This document shows, in pieces, positions 15,565 to 22,922 of a stretch of 34,259 bases of DNA. The DNA comes from Natrinema pallidum DSM 3751. Its GTDB lineage: Archaea; Halobacteriota; Halobacteria; Halobacteriales; Natrialbaceae. Each line of letters starts with the position of its first letter. Positions within the stretch are counted from its first letter, which is position 1. The DNA is taken from positions 104,527-138,785 of the forward strand of contig NZ_AOII01000044.1 of assembly GCF_000337615.1 (NCBI RefSeq), written 5' to 3'. Both the position numbers and the translations under genes were made by a program. The notes under the pieces are model-generated. The model searched no databases and was not told the DNA's origin. It was given only the letters and a program-made list of their open reading frames with translations.

Positions 15565-16704
15565 TCATGTGTTCCCCTCACTGCTGCCCTCCGACTGCTC
15601 GTCGTCGGTCTCGGGAAGCGAAAGGACGTTCTCGCGACCAAGACGGAACGACTCGAGTCGCCCGTCCTCCCGGAGACCGCTGACGACCTTGCTGGTCTTC
15701 GCGTCGGTCCAGCCGAGTTCCTCGACGACCGCCTGTTGTTTCATCCGGCCGCTCCGTTCCGCTATGAGTCGGCGGACCTGCTCTTCGTTGCTGAGAAGGT
15801 CCGTATCGGGCGCGTCGGCCGTGCCCGTACTCGTCGACCCGTCGTCCGTCGCCGCCGTCGGTGCGGTCCCCGAACCGCCGGTCGGGACGGGTTCGGAATC
15901 GGAATCCGACTCGTGGCCGCCGCCTCCGCCGGTCGTCCCCGCCGTCGCCGACCCGCGAGTCCGGTACCACCACGCGCCGGCGACGGCCAACCCACCGAGA
16001 ATGACTGCAGCGGTCGCCATCGCGGCCGTGCTCGGGCCGGCTCCCCCGTCGGTGACGACGATCTGTGGCTCCCCGGAGACGAAGTCGGTCCCGCCGCCGC
16101 GCCAGATCACGGCCCGGTCGCGCTCGTCGTCCGGCTCGGGCGTGACCGATGTCCGCTCGTAGCCCTTCGGCCATGTAAGCAGGAGCCGCGTCCCGTCGTC
16201 GAGGTAGAGCCCCTCGACCGCGTCGCCCGCGCGGAGGTCGTCGCCCTCGACGGCCGCGAATCCCTCCCAACGGAAGGTGTACCGGACGACGCCGTACTCG
16301 CGTGCGAGCGACTGCCGCGCGGTCGTCACGTCGAACCCGTCGGCGGTCATCTCGCGGCCCGTCGCGGTACTCGCCGTCGCGACCGTCTCGTTCATCCGAT
16401 CGGCAAACGACTGGGTGTGGTTTTCGGGATCGTTTCGAATCTCTTCTTGCAGGGATTCGAACGCCGTCGTGCTCTCCTCGTCGTCGAGCCGAACCCAGAA
16501 CTCGAGGGTCCACTCGCCGGTCCCGTTCGGCCGGAGCGCGACGTCCATTCGGACCTCGTCCGCGTCGATCCGGTCTTGCTGGACTGCGAACGGGCTCGAC
16601 TGGCGCTGCCCGGCGCTCGTGGCTCCGGTGACGGCGACGACGGGCCCCGTTGCGACGAGAAGGACCGCGACGACCACGGCCATCGCGTCGGCGCGAACGT
16701 TCAT
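15565..16704 (-). CDS. Membrane-anchored winged-helix regulator
   Basis: A 379-residue protein with clear topology. It has a signal peptide (MNVRADAMAVVVAVLLVATGPVVAVTG) and an extracellular beta-rich domain of about 190 residues (RMDVALRPNGTGEWTLEFWVRLDD, LYLDDGTRLLLTWPKGYERTSV). A single transmembrane helix follows (STAAMATAAVILGGLAVAGAW), then a Gly/Ser/Asp-rich linker. The cytoplasmic winged-helix domain at the C-terminus reads LLSNEEQVRRLIAERSGRMKQQAVVEELGWTDAKTSKVVSGLREDGRLESFRLGRENVLSLP. This layout is widespread in haloarchaea and suggests a surface sensor that regulates transcription directly from the membrane, or after release of its DNA-binding part. Its signal and targets are unknown. 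A TATA-like box (minus strand TGTTTTAACA) lies at 16727-16736. Confidence 0.8.
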   Translation of the reverse strand: MNVRADAMAVVVAVLLVATGPVVAVTGATSAGQRQSSPFAVQQDRIDADEVRMDVALRPNGTGEWTLEFWVRLDDEESTTAFESLQEEIRNDPENHTQSFADRMNETVATASTATGREMTADGFDVTTARQSLAREYGVVRYTFRWEGFAAVEGDDLRAGDAVEGLYLDDGTRLLLTWPKGYERTSVTPEPDDERDRAVIWRGGGTDFVSGEPQIVVTDGGAGPSTAAMATAAVILGGLAVAGAWWYRTRGSATAGTTGGGGGHESDSDSEPVPTGGSGTAPTAATDDGSTSTGTADAPDTDLLSNEEQVRRLIAERSGRMKQQAVVEELGWTDAKTSKVVSGLREDGRLESFRLGRENVLSLPETDDEQSEGSSEGNT

Positions 16705-16913
16705 ACGAGTCGGTACTTGCCACCTCTGTTAAAACATGCGGAAGTCCTAGAACCGGCCCGAATGGCACGTTTCCGACACGTAAACGCCGCTCCTCTCCTG
16801 AAATAGTCATCTATCCGCCACTACCGCCGGCGGCCGTTCCGGGCGTCTCACCACTGCCGATGAGGGGCCGACCCGCCCCGCCGACTGCCTCGACGATACG
16901 ACCGACGACTCGG

Positions 16914-17264
16914 TTACGTGCCGGGAACCCCGAACGCGCCGACGCCGAGACGGAACACGACGTTGAGTACGAAGAGGATACCGAGGGCGGCGAACCAGGC
17001 GATAACGCCGATCGCCGCGGCCGTCCCCCAGCCGCCGGGATATCGCCAGTTGATCACCCAGACCCAGGCGATCAGCGCGAGTATCGGGCCGAGCAGCGGT
17101 ATCCACGAGGTCAGCGCCCACGCGACTGCGCCGAGGAGTGCCGTCACGACCGCGTGCGAATAGTCGTCGACACCGACGATGAGCCGCGCGCTGGCGAAGA
17201 TCGCCAGTCCGCCGATGAGCAGTGCAACCAGGAAGGCAACGAACGGTCCGATGACGGAGACCAT
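16914..17264 (-). CDS. Small membrane protein, paralogue A
   Basis: A 116-residue protein with about four transmembrane helices (MVSVIGPFVAFLVALLIGGLAIF, YSHAVVTALLGAVAWALTSWIPLLGPILALIAWVWVI, AAAIGVIAWFAALGILFVLNVV). It ends with GVGAFGVPGT. The protein at 17542-17916 shares the segment DY(S/A)HAVVTALLGA(V/L)AWAL, the following Ile-Pro-Leu turn, an Arg-Tyr before the third helix and the terminal GVPG, so the two are paralogues. The function is unknown. A TATA-like box at 17289-17296 is centred about 28 bases before the ATG, indicating a leaderless mRNA separate from paralogue B. Confidence 0.75.
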   Translation of the reverse strand: MVSVIGPFVAFLVALLIGGLAIFASARLIVGVDDYSHAVVTALLGAVAWALTSWIPLLGPILALIAWVWVINWRYPGGWGTAAAIGVIAWFAALGILFVLNVVFRLGVGAFGVPGT

Positions 17265-17288
17265 GGAACCTGCTTCTACGGCTGGCCA

Positions 17289-17296
17289 ATTATAAT
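17289..17296 (-). promoter_or_regulatory. Probable TATA box for paralogue A
   Basis: ATTATAAT, self-complementary, is centred about 28 bases before the ATG at 17264. It is the clearest promoter element in the 277-base gap between the two paralogues. The rest of that gap shows no gene. Confidence 0.55.
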
Positions 17297-17541
17297 GATG
17301 CCGTCCGCTATCGCCGGTCCGAGACCGACACGAACGGTACCGCTCGAGCCCCGTACCCGCAATCGAGGTCCCTGTCGGCGCGGCGCTGATCGGAACCAAC
17401 GACAGCAACTGGCCGTCCGGAACCGCCAGTGGGGGTGGGTGCGGGTGTGAACGTGGTGGCGGAAGTGCGTCAGCTGGGAACTGGACGGCGGCCCGGCAGT
17501 TCGACTGCGGTAGTCGAAGCGAACGCCAGCCGGGACGCGGT

Positions 17542-17916
17542 TCAGGCACCCGGCACGCCGAGCGCCGAGACCGAGCCGATCCCGATCAGTTCGAGGGCCG
17601 CGAGGACGACCACTGCGGCCGCCCACGTTGCGACGCCGACGCCGGCGGCCCGGAGCCAGCCGACCCGATACCGTCGCTTGACGATGGCGACCCAGGTGAC
17701 GAGCGCCACCGCGCCGCCGATCAGCGGTATCGGCTCGAGGAGGGCCCAGGCCAGCGCACCGAGCAACGCGGTCACCACCGCGTGGGCGTAGTCCCGCCCG
17801 TCGGCGAGGACGTGCGTGCCGGCGTGGAGGGCGACGCCGCCGACAAGCAGGCTGACGGCGACCGTCAGCACCCGATCTTCCAGGCCGAGCGACGCTGGTG
17901 GTGTGACCGGTGGCAT
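17542..17916 (-). CDS. Small membrane protein, paralogue B
   Basis: A 124-residue protein with about four transmembrane segments (VLTVAVSLLVGGVALHAG, DYAHAVVTALLGALAWALL, LIGGAVALVTWVAIV, AAGVGVATWAAAVVVLAALELIGIG). It ends SALGVPGA. It is the paralogue of the protein encoded at 16914-17264, with the same DYxHAVVTALLGAxAWAL core and GVPG ending. It starts 21 bases after the stop of the exported protein gene at 17938, so those two probably form an operon. Possible roles in membrane organisation cannot be derived from the sequence. Confidence 0.78.
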   Translation of the reverse strand: MPPVTPPASLGLEDRVLTVAVSLLVGGVALHAGTHVLADGRDYAHAVVTALLGALAWALLEPIPLIGGAVALVTWVAIVKRRYRVGWLRAAGVGVATWAAAVVVLAALELIGIGSVSALGVPGA

Positions 17917-17937
17917 AGATATGGGGTCCCCGACGGG

Positions 17938-18471
17938 TTACTCGTCGCTCTCGGTCGACTCGATTCGGTCGTCGTCGGACCGTTCGCTCTCGGTGTCGGG
18001 CTGCCCGGCGTCGTCGGACTGTTCGTCTCCGTCGACGTTCGCGTCGTCCGTTTCGGTCCCGTCGTCAGCGTCGCCGTCGTCGGCAGCGCTATCAGCAGCC
18101 TCGCTGTTCTTGGTTGCGGTCTCGTCGTCGGCCGGCGTCACGCTGCTGATCGCATCGCCGAGCGAGCCGTCGAGGCCACCACTCAGGAACGTCGAAACCC
18201 GGTCGTGGATCGCTGAGACGTGATCGGGCACCTGCTCGGGGAGGTCACCGCTCGGCCCCTGTCCGGTGCTGGCATCCGCACCGCTGTCGGCCGCCGCTCC
18301 GTTCTCACGGTGCTCCGCGTTGCCGTTCGCGCGGTCGTTCGCTTGCTGGTCCGCCGCGTCCTCCGCACTCGAGTCCACGGAAACGGGCGCGTTTCCGGGT
18401 GCTGCAGCGGCGAAACCGGTCGCCGCGATCAGTACTGCGCAGGTGACTGCGATGAGCGTCGTTCGTTTCAT
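17938..18471 (-). CDS. Exported acidic, low-complexity protein
   Basis: A 177-residue protein with an N-terminal Sec signal (MKRTTLIAVTCAVLIAATGFAAAAPG). Of the mature chain, only a short central part looks ordered (LPEQVPDHVSAIHDRVSTFLSGGLDGSLGDAISSVTP). The flanks are Asp/Glu/Ser/Ala-rich and probably disordered, with a strongly acidic C-terminal tail of about 60 residues. Such exported proteins are common in haloarchaea and unassigned. The ATG at 18471 was chosen because it begins the signal peptide directly. Upstream in-frame residues are low-complexity and unlikely to be translated. It lies 21 bases before paralogue B on the same strand. Confidence 0.72.
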   Translation of the reverse strand: MKRTTLIAVTCAVLIAATGFAAAAPGNAPVSVDSSAEDAADQQANDRANGNAEHRENGAAADSGADASTGQGPSGDLPEQVPDHVSAIHDRVSTFLSGGLDGSLGDAISSVTPADDETATKNSEAADSAADDGDADDGTETDDANVDGDEQSDDAGQPDTESERSDDDRIESTESDE

Positions 18472-18806
18472 ACTGCATCCGATTCTCGGTGGATCGATCG
18501 ACTTGAAGGGGGGTCGCCGTGAACCGGATTTTCGAGCGTTTGACGCCATTTGAAACACGTTTCCGTCGGTTTGTGGCCCGTTCAACGCCGATCGAGCGGG
18601 GTTACCACGACGATAGTGAGTGACTCGGTGATGGGGTGACCGATACCAGTGCACCGAGACGGCGACGGAGTCGCGCGCGCTCGACGGCGAGGCGTCGCTC
18701 ACCGACTCGAGCGCTCTCGCGGCTCGCCGCCCGGTCGCGTCCCGCCGTAGAACGGTTGCCAATCCACACCCTTTTTACACGCTCACGAGAATCACAGAAG
18801 GAATCG
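18472..18806. other. Divergent promoter region
   Basis: This 335-base gap separates two divergent genes. The right part has a TATA-like TTTTTACA at 18772-18779, about 31 bases before the ATG at 18807. In the left part I see runs such as CGTTTGACG and CGTTTCCG but no clear palindrome. No gene is supported: the frame that extends the winged-helix protein upstream is Arg/Ser-rich and lacks family similarity. Confidence 0.5.
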
Positions 18807-19082
18807 ATGGAAAAAGCGTTGTGGTACCTCATCGCCGGCACACGTGGCGGCGAAAACCGGGCACGAATCATCCGTGCACTCGAGGTCAAACCCCGCAACG
18901 CGAACCAGCTGGCCGAGGAACTCGAGGTGGATTATAACACCGTACGGCATCACCTCGAGCTGCTCGAAGACCACGATGTCGTCGAACGCGGCGGGCAGAC
19001 CTACGGCGAGCTGTACTTCCTCACCGACCGGTTCGACCGTCATTGGGACGAGTTCGAATCGATCACGGAGCACTTGGAGTGA
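18807..19082 (+). CDS. Winged-helix (ArsR-like) transcription regulator
   Basis: A 91-residue DNA-binding protein: MEKALWYLIAGTRGGENRARIIRALEVKPRNANQLAEELEVDYNTVRHHLELLEDHDVV, followed by a wing (ERGGQTYGELYFLTDRF). This is the helix-turn-helix of ArsR/MarR-type haloarchaeal regulators, with the recognition helix DYNTVRHHLELL. I chose the ATG at 18807 because the TATA box 27-34 bases upstream excludes the longer frame. It is followed after 5 bases by a membrane protein gene, a pairing that suggests a membrane partner for the regulator. The neighbouring operon facing it (19398-22017) contains a paralogue of that membrane protein. Confidence 0.85.
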   Translation: MEKALWYLIAGTRGGENRARIIRALEVKPRNANQLAEELEVDYNTVRHHLELLEDHDVVERGGQTYGELYFLTDRFDRHWDEFESITEHLE

Positions 19083-19087
19083 TACCG

Positions 19088-19384
19088 ATGGCAATGTCAA
19101 CGGAGATTACGGCGGCGGCGATCCTCTCGGGCGGGAATATCGTCTTGCTCGCGGCGCTCACCTACGTCTGGGTGCAGAACTACCGGCGGTTCAAAACACC
19201 GCTCGTCGCCGGATTGCTCGCCTTCAGCGTCGTACTGGCGCTCGAGAACGCGGTGGCGATCTACTTCTTCTTTAGTTCGGGGATGTTCTATGCCTCCGAT
19301 TCGATCGTCCAGCAGGTCGTCGCCCTGTTGCGGGCCCTCCAGTTCATCGCGCTGGTGTTTCTCGCCTCCGTGACGCTGCGGTGA
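19088..19384 (+). CDS. Small membrane protein, paralogue C
   Basis: A 98-residue protein with three hydrophobic helices (AAAILSGGNIVLLAALTYVWV, PLVAGLLAFSVVLALENAVAIYFFF, IVQQVVALLRALQFIALVFLASVTL). It shares NYR(R/T)F, L(A)xEN, SxGMxYA and a terminal LRxLQxxALxFLAxxTLR with the protein encoded at 19655-19954. The two are paralogues that lie convergently around the DUF2061 gene. It starts 5 bases after the winged-helix gene, so they form an operon. Two starts (ATG at 19088 and 19094) differ by two residues. The function is unknown. Confidence 0.78.
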   Translation: MAMSTEITAAAILSGGNIVLLAALTYVWVQNYRRFKTPLVAGLLAFSVVLALENAVAIYFFFSSGMFYASDSIVQQVVALLRALQFIALVFLASVTLR

Positions 19385-19397
19385 GTCGGACGCGGGT

Positions 19398-19658
19398 TCA
19401 GAGCGCGTTCCACAGTCGTTCGTAGCCGTAGTAGGTCGCCGTCTTGACGACTGTCGTCGCAACGCCGAGATCGATCGCCGTCCCCGGATCGCCGGTTACG
19501 GCCAGCGCGATCACCAGCGTCGTACAGAGCATGAGGACGCGGTAACACAGCGCTTTGCAGAGCGCTCTGGCTCTGCCCCCGCGCTCGAGAAGGGGGCGCG
19601 ACCGATCGGCGACCCCCGACAGCCCGGACTCGACACGGGGCGAACCGGCGTCGGTCAT
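19398..19658 (-). CDS. DUF2061 family membrane protein
   Basis: An 86-residue protein whose C-terminal 55 residues (RALCKALCYRVLMLCTTLVIALAVTGDPGTAIDLGVATTVVKTATYYGYERLWNAL) match the DUF2061 pattern: a Lys/Arg-rich entry, two membrane helices with TGD between them, and a final YYxxERLW. The family is found in many bacteria and archaea. Some members sit near sulfur-assimilation genes, which fits the molybdopterin oxidoreductase in this operon. The exact role is unknown. The start overlaps the stop of the upstream gene by 4 bases (ATGA), so translation is coupled. Its stop lies 13 bases from the convergent gene. Confidence 0.82.
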   Translation of the reverse strand: MTDAGSPRVESGLSGVADRSRPLLERGGRARALCKALCYRVLMLCTTLVIALAVTGDPGTAIDLGVATTVVKTATYYGYERLWNAL

Positions 19659-19954
19659 CGCAGCGTCGCCCACGCCAGAAAGCAGAGGGCGACCAGCTGG
19701 AGTCCTCGCAGTCCGGTCGCCACGAGGATTGCGCCGGTGGCGTCGGCGTACAGCATGCCCATACTGAGATGGAAGGCGACGGCGGCGACGTTCTCGCCGG
19801 CCAGCAGGACTGCGAAACAGCACAGCGCGAGTACCTGCCTGTTCCGGAACGTCCGATAGTTGTAGAGCCAGACGGCCGACAGTGCCCCGAGCAGAACGAG
19901 GTTCAGCACGGAAAACACGACTGCGAGCGCGAGCAGCGATGCCGCGTTCGTCAT
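19655..19954 (-). CDS. Small membrane protein, paralogue D
   Basis: A 99-residue protein with three hydrophobic helices (MTNAASLLALAVVFSVLNLVLL, VLALCCFAVLLAGENVAAVAF, LVATGLRGLQLVALCFLAWATL). It is the paralogue of the protein encoded at 19088-19384, sharing VWxxNYRxF, AxEN, SMGMLYA and the LRxLQ...TLR ending. It sits in the operon between the molybdopterin oxidoreductase (82 bases upstream) and the DUF2061 gene (overlap ATGA). An Ile/Leu-poor upstream extension is possible in the same frame, but it would overlap the oxidoreductase gene and lacks membrane character, so I chose 19954. Confidence 0.75.
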   Translation of the reverse strand: MTNAASLLALAVVFSVLNLVLLGALSAVWLYNYRTFRNRQVLALCCFAVLLAGENVAAVAFHLSMGMLYADATGAILVATGLRGLQLVALCFLAWATLR

Positions 19955-20036
19955 CGCGCTGCTCCCGATTGCCGTGCCGTTGGCAGTCGTGGCCCTTCTC
20001 GTGCCCGCCGAATTCGTCGTCGTGTCGGAGCATGGC

Positions 20037-21566
20037 TCATGACTCGATCGTGCGGGATACCCAGCCGGTGGCTCCATCGGGTTTCGCTCCCGATGGTTCC
20101 TCGGTCTGGACCGCCCCGGTTCCATCGATCGTTCGCACGACGACTTCGTGGCTATCGGCCGTCGGCTCGAAGCTGTGCCGCCACTGCCGCCAGACGTCTC
20201 GTGGCTCGCCTTCGAGCGGCGGTGAGAGTTCGGCCTCGACCCAGGTGTCACCGCCATCGGTCGAGACCTCGACGGTTTCGACGCCCTCAAGACCGGCGTA
20301 GGCGTGGCCACCGACGGTGATCGTCCCGTCGTCGCCGCGATCGACCGACCAGAGCTTGGCGACGGTCTCGACCTCGCCGGTACCGTCCCAGCCGCGTTCG
20401 TCCCAGTAACCGGCCTGCCGGTTCTCGGTGAGTTCGATTTCGCTGATCCACTTGACGTTCACCTCGCCCCAGTTGCCGGGGACGAGCAGGCGAACGGGAT
20501 GGCCGTGCTCCCGCGGTAACACGCGCCCGTTCATACCGTAGACGACGTACGATCGCTCGATGGCCTCGCGGGTGACCGTGTTCCAGTAGCCGTCGACGGC
20601 GTGGATCACGGCGTACGCGGCATCCTCGTCGGCGCCAGCCGCTGCCAGCAGATCGGTGACCGGGATACCCGTCCAGACGGCCGTATCCATCTCCCGGTCG
20701 TTGAGGTCCTCGCCGACACACCGCAGCGTGCTGTAGAACCGGTCGGCGTCGCGGTCCCGGAGTTCGTCATACTCGAGTTCGACTTCCGAACTGACAGCCC
20801 CGGTGACCGACAGCGACCAGTCCGCTCGGTCGACGATCGGATCGATCGTATTGATATCGACCGTGTAGAAGTCACCGATCTCGCTGATCAGCCCCGGTGC
20901 GTTCGGGAGATCGAACGCGTCGCCGTTCGCTTGGGTCAGCAGCGCCCGCTCGGCGACCGGCGGGCGAGTGCCACCGTCGAGGTACGGGACGCTCGAGTCG
21001 GGCGTCCGTCGCCGGCCGGCGACGTAGGCGAGGCCGGACAGCGAGAGGGTACCGAAACCGGCCTGCAGCGTCGCTCGCTTGGAGCGATCGACGGTGCGGT
21101 CCCGACGGACGCTCAGTGGGTCCCGTGCTGCGGCGACCTCAACGATGCCGACGACCGCGGCGGCCGGGAAGCCGGCTGCGATGGCGGCGATCGGCGCACC
21201 GGTCGTCCAAGCCGCGAGCAGCCAGACGAGGCCGCCAGCAAGCGGGACTGCGAGGTACTGGATGTCGGCGACGGCCCCGAACTGGAGCGCGCCGAAGATC
21301 ACACCGGTCAGGACGGCGATGACGAGAGCCAGCGCCAGCAGAAAGCTCGCGGGTTCAGCGAACGAGCCGAGGGTATCGAGGACGGCGTTGACGATCGCGG
21401 CGGGCATCGTTTCGACGACGAACGTAGCCGCGGGTTCGCCGATAAAGGCCGGCGTCAGTCCGGCGTAGGCGAACGAACCGGCGACCGCGGCCACGGCGGC
21501 GATCATCGCTGTGAGGGCGCGCCAGGTCACGTGGGCGTTCGTGAGTCGGGACAGGTGGGGAGTCAT
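20037..21566 (-). CDS. Membrane-anchored sulfite-oxidase-type molybdopterin oxidoreductase
   Basis: A 509-residue enzyme. The N-terminal 200 residues hold about four to five transmembrane helices (ALTAMIAAVAAVAGSFAYAG, FLLALALVIAVLTGVIFGAL, VPLAGGLVWLLAAW, AAAVVGIVEVAA). The C-terminal part is the sulfite-oxidase-family molybdenum domain, with the Mo-ligand Cys283 in STLRCVGEDLN. Substrate/cofactor segments include YGMNGRVLPREHGHPVRLLVPGNWGEVNVKWISEIEL. The Ig-like Mo-co dimerisation domain reads GHAYAGLEGVETVEVSTDGGDTW. The likely reaction is a two-electron oxidation or reduction at the cell surface (sulfite or another oxyanion/sulfoxide); the substrate cannot be read from sequence. It is preceded by a Met/Asp-rich surface protein (40-base gap), which may be a partner. 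Confidence 0.9.
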   Translation of the reverse strand: MTPHLSRLTNAHVTWRALTAMIAAVAAVAGSFAYAGLTPAFIGEPAATFVVETMPAAIVNAVLDTLGSFAEPASFLLALALVIAVLTGVIFGALQFGAVADIQYLAVPLAGGLVWLLAAWTTGAPIAAIAAGFPAAAVVGIVEVAAARDPLSVRRDRTVDRSKRATLQAGFGTLSLSGLAYVAGRRRTPDSSVPYLDGGTRPPVAERALLTQANGDAFDLPNAPGLISEIGDFYTVDINTIDPIVDRADWSLSVTGAVSSEVELEYDELRDRDADRFYSTLRCVGEDLNDREMDTAVWTGIPVTDLLAAAGADEDAAYAVIHAVDGYWNTVTREAIERSYVVYGMNGRVLPREHGHPVRLLVPGNWGEVNVKWISEIELTENRQAGYWDERGWDGTGEVETVAKLWSVDRGDDGTITVGGHAYAGLEGVETVEVSTDGGDTWVEAELSPPLEGEPRDVWRQWRHSFEPTADSHEVVVRTIDGTGAVQTEEPSGAKPDGATGWVSRTIES

Positions 21567-21606
21567 GGGTGTGTGATTAGTTCCGTGATAGTCGTGAGTC
21601 GGCCGA

Positions 21607-22017
21607 TCAGTTCTTGCGGCGCATCGCGACGATTCCCAGGAGTCCCGCCACGACGAGAACGCCAGCGACCGCCATCGCGGGGGTTCCGAGCGCGTCGTTG
21701 CTACCGCTGTCGTCCATCTCGCTTTCCGCGTCGGAGTCGGCGCTATCACCGTCGTTCATGTTGTCTTCGCCGTTCATGTCGTCGCCATCCATGCTCTCGT
21801 TCTCACCCATACTGTCATCCTCGCCCATGGAGTCGTCCATGCCACCGCCGTCGTTCGTGTCGCTCTCGTTCATCCCGTCGTCGGTCATTCCGTCGTCCTG
21901 TAGCGCCGCGTCGGTCGCGGGACCGCCGGTCGCGCCGACGGCCGCCGCCGCGCCGACGCTCGTCGCGAGCAGCGCAATTAGACACAGTACGCCGATGCGT
22001 GTCGGTGTTCGAACCAT
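21607..22017 (-). CDS. Surface protein with Met/Asp/Asn-rich segment
   Basis: A 136-residue protein with an N-terminal signal (MVRTPTRIGVLCLIALLATSVGAAAAVG), a low-complexity middle and a C-terminal membrane anchor (ALGTPAMAVAGVLVVAGLLGIVAMRRKN). The arrangement resembles small haloarchaeal surface proteins with a C-terminal sorting or anchor helix, though no exact PGF motif is present. In the middle, about ten Met residues occur every 4-8 positions among Asp, Asn, Gly and Ser (units such as MGEDDSM, MNGEDNM). Met- and Asp-rich repeats can bind copper or other metals, but that is only a possibility here. It is the first gene of the operon with the molybdopterin oxidoreductase and lies under an unusual promoter with an 11-bp repeat array. 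Confidence 0.78.
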   Translation of the reverse strand: MVRTPTRIGVLCLIALLATSVGAAAAVGATGGPATDAALQDDGMTDDGMNESDTNDGGGMDDSMGEDDSMGENESMDGDDMNGEDNMNDGDSADSDAESEMDDSGSNDALGTPAMAVAGVLVVAGLLGIVAMRRKN

Positions 22018-22039
22018 TGCGTCTCAACTGACTCGAGGC

Positions 22040-22057
22040 ACCCTCAAGGGTATTTTT
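22040..22057 (-). promoter_or_regulatory. TATA box and palindrome at the molybdo-oxidoreductase operon promoter
   Basis: The minus strand has a TATA-like AAAAATACC (22049-22057), centred about 36 bases before the ATG at 22017. Overlapping its downstream side is the palindrome ACCCTCAAGGGT (22040-22051, 5-bp arms). The predicted transcript start is near 22026. A protein on the palindrome would sit between TATA box and start site, as a repressor would. Confidence 0.45.
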
Positions 22058-22058
22058 C

Positions 22059-22146
22059 GAACTCCGACGCAACTCCGTTCGAAGTCGGTTAGAACTCCGT
22101 TCGGGTCCCACCCGACTCCCTACGAACTGCGTTGGAACTCCGTTCA
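22059..22146. repeat. Array of 11-bp palindromic units upstream of the promoter
   Basis: About eight units spaced 11 bp (one step of about 10) begin near 22059, 22070, 22081, 22092, 22102, 22113, 22124 and 22135. The clearest are GAACTCCGTTC at 22092 and 22135, CAACTCCGTTC at 22070 and GAACTGCGTTG at 22124. The 22102 and 22113 units are degenerate. Each good unit is itself an inverted repeat, GAAC-N3-GTTC. The array directly abuts the TATA region of the minus-strand operon. A period close to one DNA turn would place bound protein on one face of the helix, as in an activator site. It is also about 127 bases upstream of the divergent gene at 22273. Confidence 0.65.
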
Positions 22147-22272
22147 AAATTCGCCGTGCCGTCGCGCGGTTTCCGTCGTCGCCGTGGCGCGGCGTCCGGT
22201 CGACGGCGACGGCTCGTGGACACGGGCTATGTTAGACGCAACGGATTTGCCCACCGATCGCGACTATTCTCC

Positions 22273-22866
22273 ATGACCGAGACGACTATCGATATCGTCC
22301 TGTTCGATGGCTTCGACGAACTCGACGCGATCGGGCCCTACGAGGTGTTCGAAAACGGAGCGCAGGCCGGCGCGTCCCTCGAGACGCGACTGGTAACGCT
22401 TTCGGAGACCGATCTCGTGACGGCGAGCCACGGCTTGCGCGTCGAGCCCGACGGGACGCTCGGGAACCCGGATATCCTGCTCGTTCCCGGCGGCGGCTGG
22501 ACCACCGAGGGTGGGGTCCGGGCTGTCGTCGACGACGGGGCCGTCCCCGCGGCCGTCGGCGAGCGATTCGCGGCCGGGTCGACGATCGCATCGGTCTGTA
22601 CCGGTGCGATGGTACTGGCTGAAGCGGCCGTACTGGCGGGCCGACCCGCGACGACCCACGCCGTCGCAATGGGCGACCTCGAGGCGTCCGCCGCGACCGT
22701 TCACGACGCGCGCGTGGTGGACGACGGCGACGTGCTCACCGCCGGCGGCGTGACCGCGGGGATCGATCTGGCGCTGTGGCTGCTCGAGCGCGAGTTCGAC
22801 GCGACGATTGCTGCGGCGGTCGAGACGGAGATGGAACACGACCGGCGCGGCGAGGTCGTCCGCTGA
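22273..22866 (+). CDS. DJ-1/PfpI family protein
   Basis: A 197-residue protein of the DJ-1/PfpI (class I glutamine-amidotransferase-like) superfamily. Key features are the acidic residue Glu24 in GPYEVFE, the nucleophile elbow with Cys109 in SVCTGAMVLAEAAVLAG, and His129 in TTHA. The subgroup with 'SVCTGAxxLAxAGLLxGRxATTHW' includes isonitrile hydratase-like enzymes and the N-terminal domains of AraC-type regulators. This protein lacks a DNA-binding domain. Its substrate is unknown. I chose the ATG at 22273 because the conserved domain starts immediately after it. It is co-directional with the HAD gene 56 bases downstream. Confidence 0.88.
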   Translation: MTETTIDIVLFDGFDELDAIGPYEVFENGAQAGASLETRLVTLSETDLVTASHGLRVEPDGTLGNPDILLVPGGGWTTEGGVRAVVDDGAVPAAVGERFAAGSTIASVCTGAMVLAEAAVLAGRPATTHAVAMGDLEASAATVHDARVVDDGDVLTAGGVTAGIDLALWLLEREFDATIAAAVETEMEHDRRGEVVR

Positions 22867-22922
22867 CAGCCGCCCCGTGCCGACAAAACGGCTATACGGC
22901 CCGATCGAATAGCTGGCCGTAC

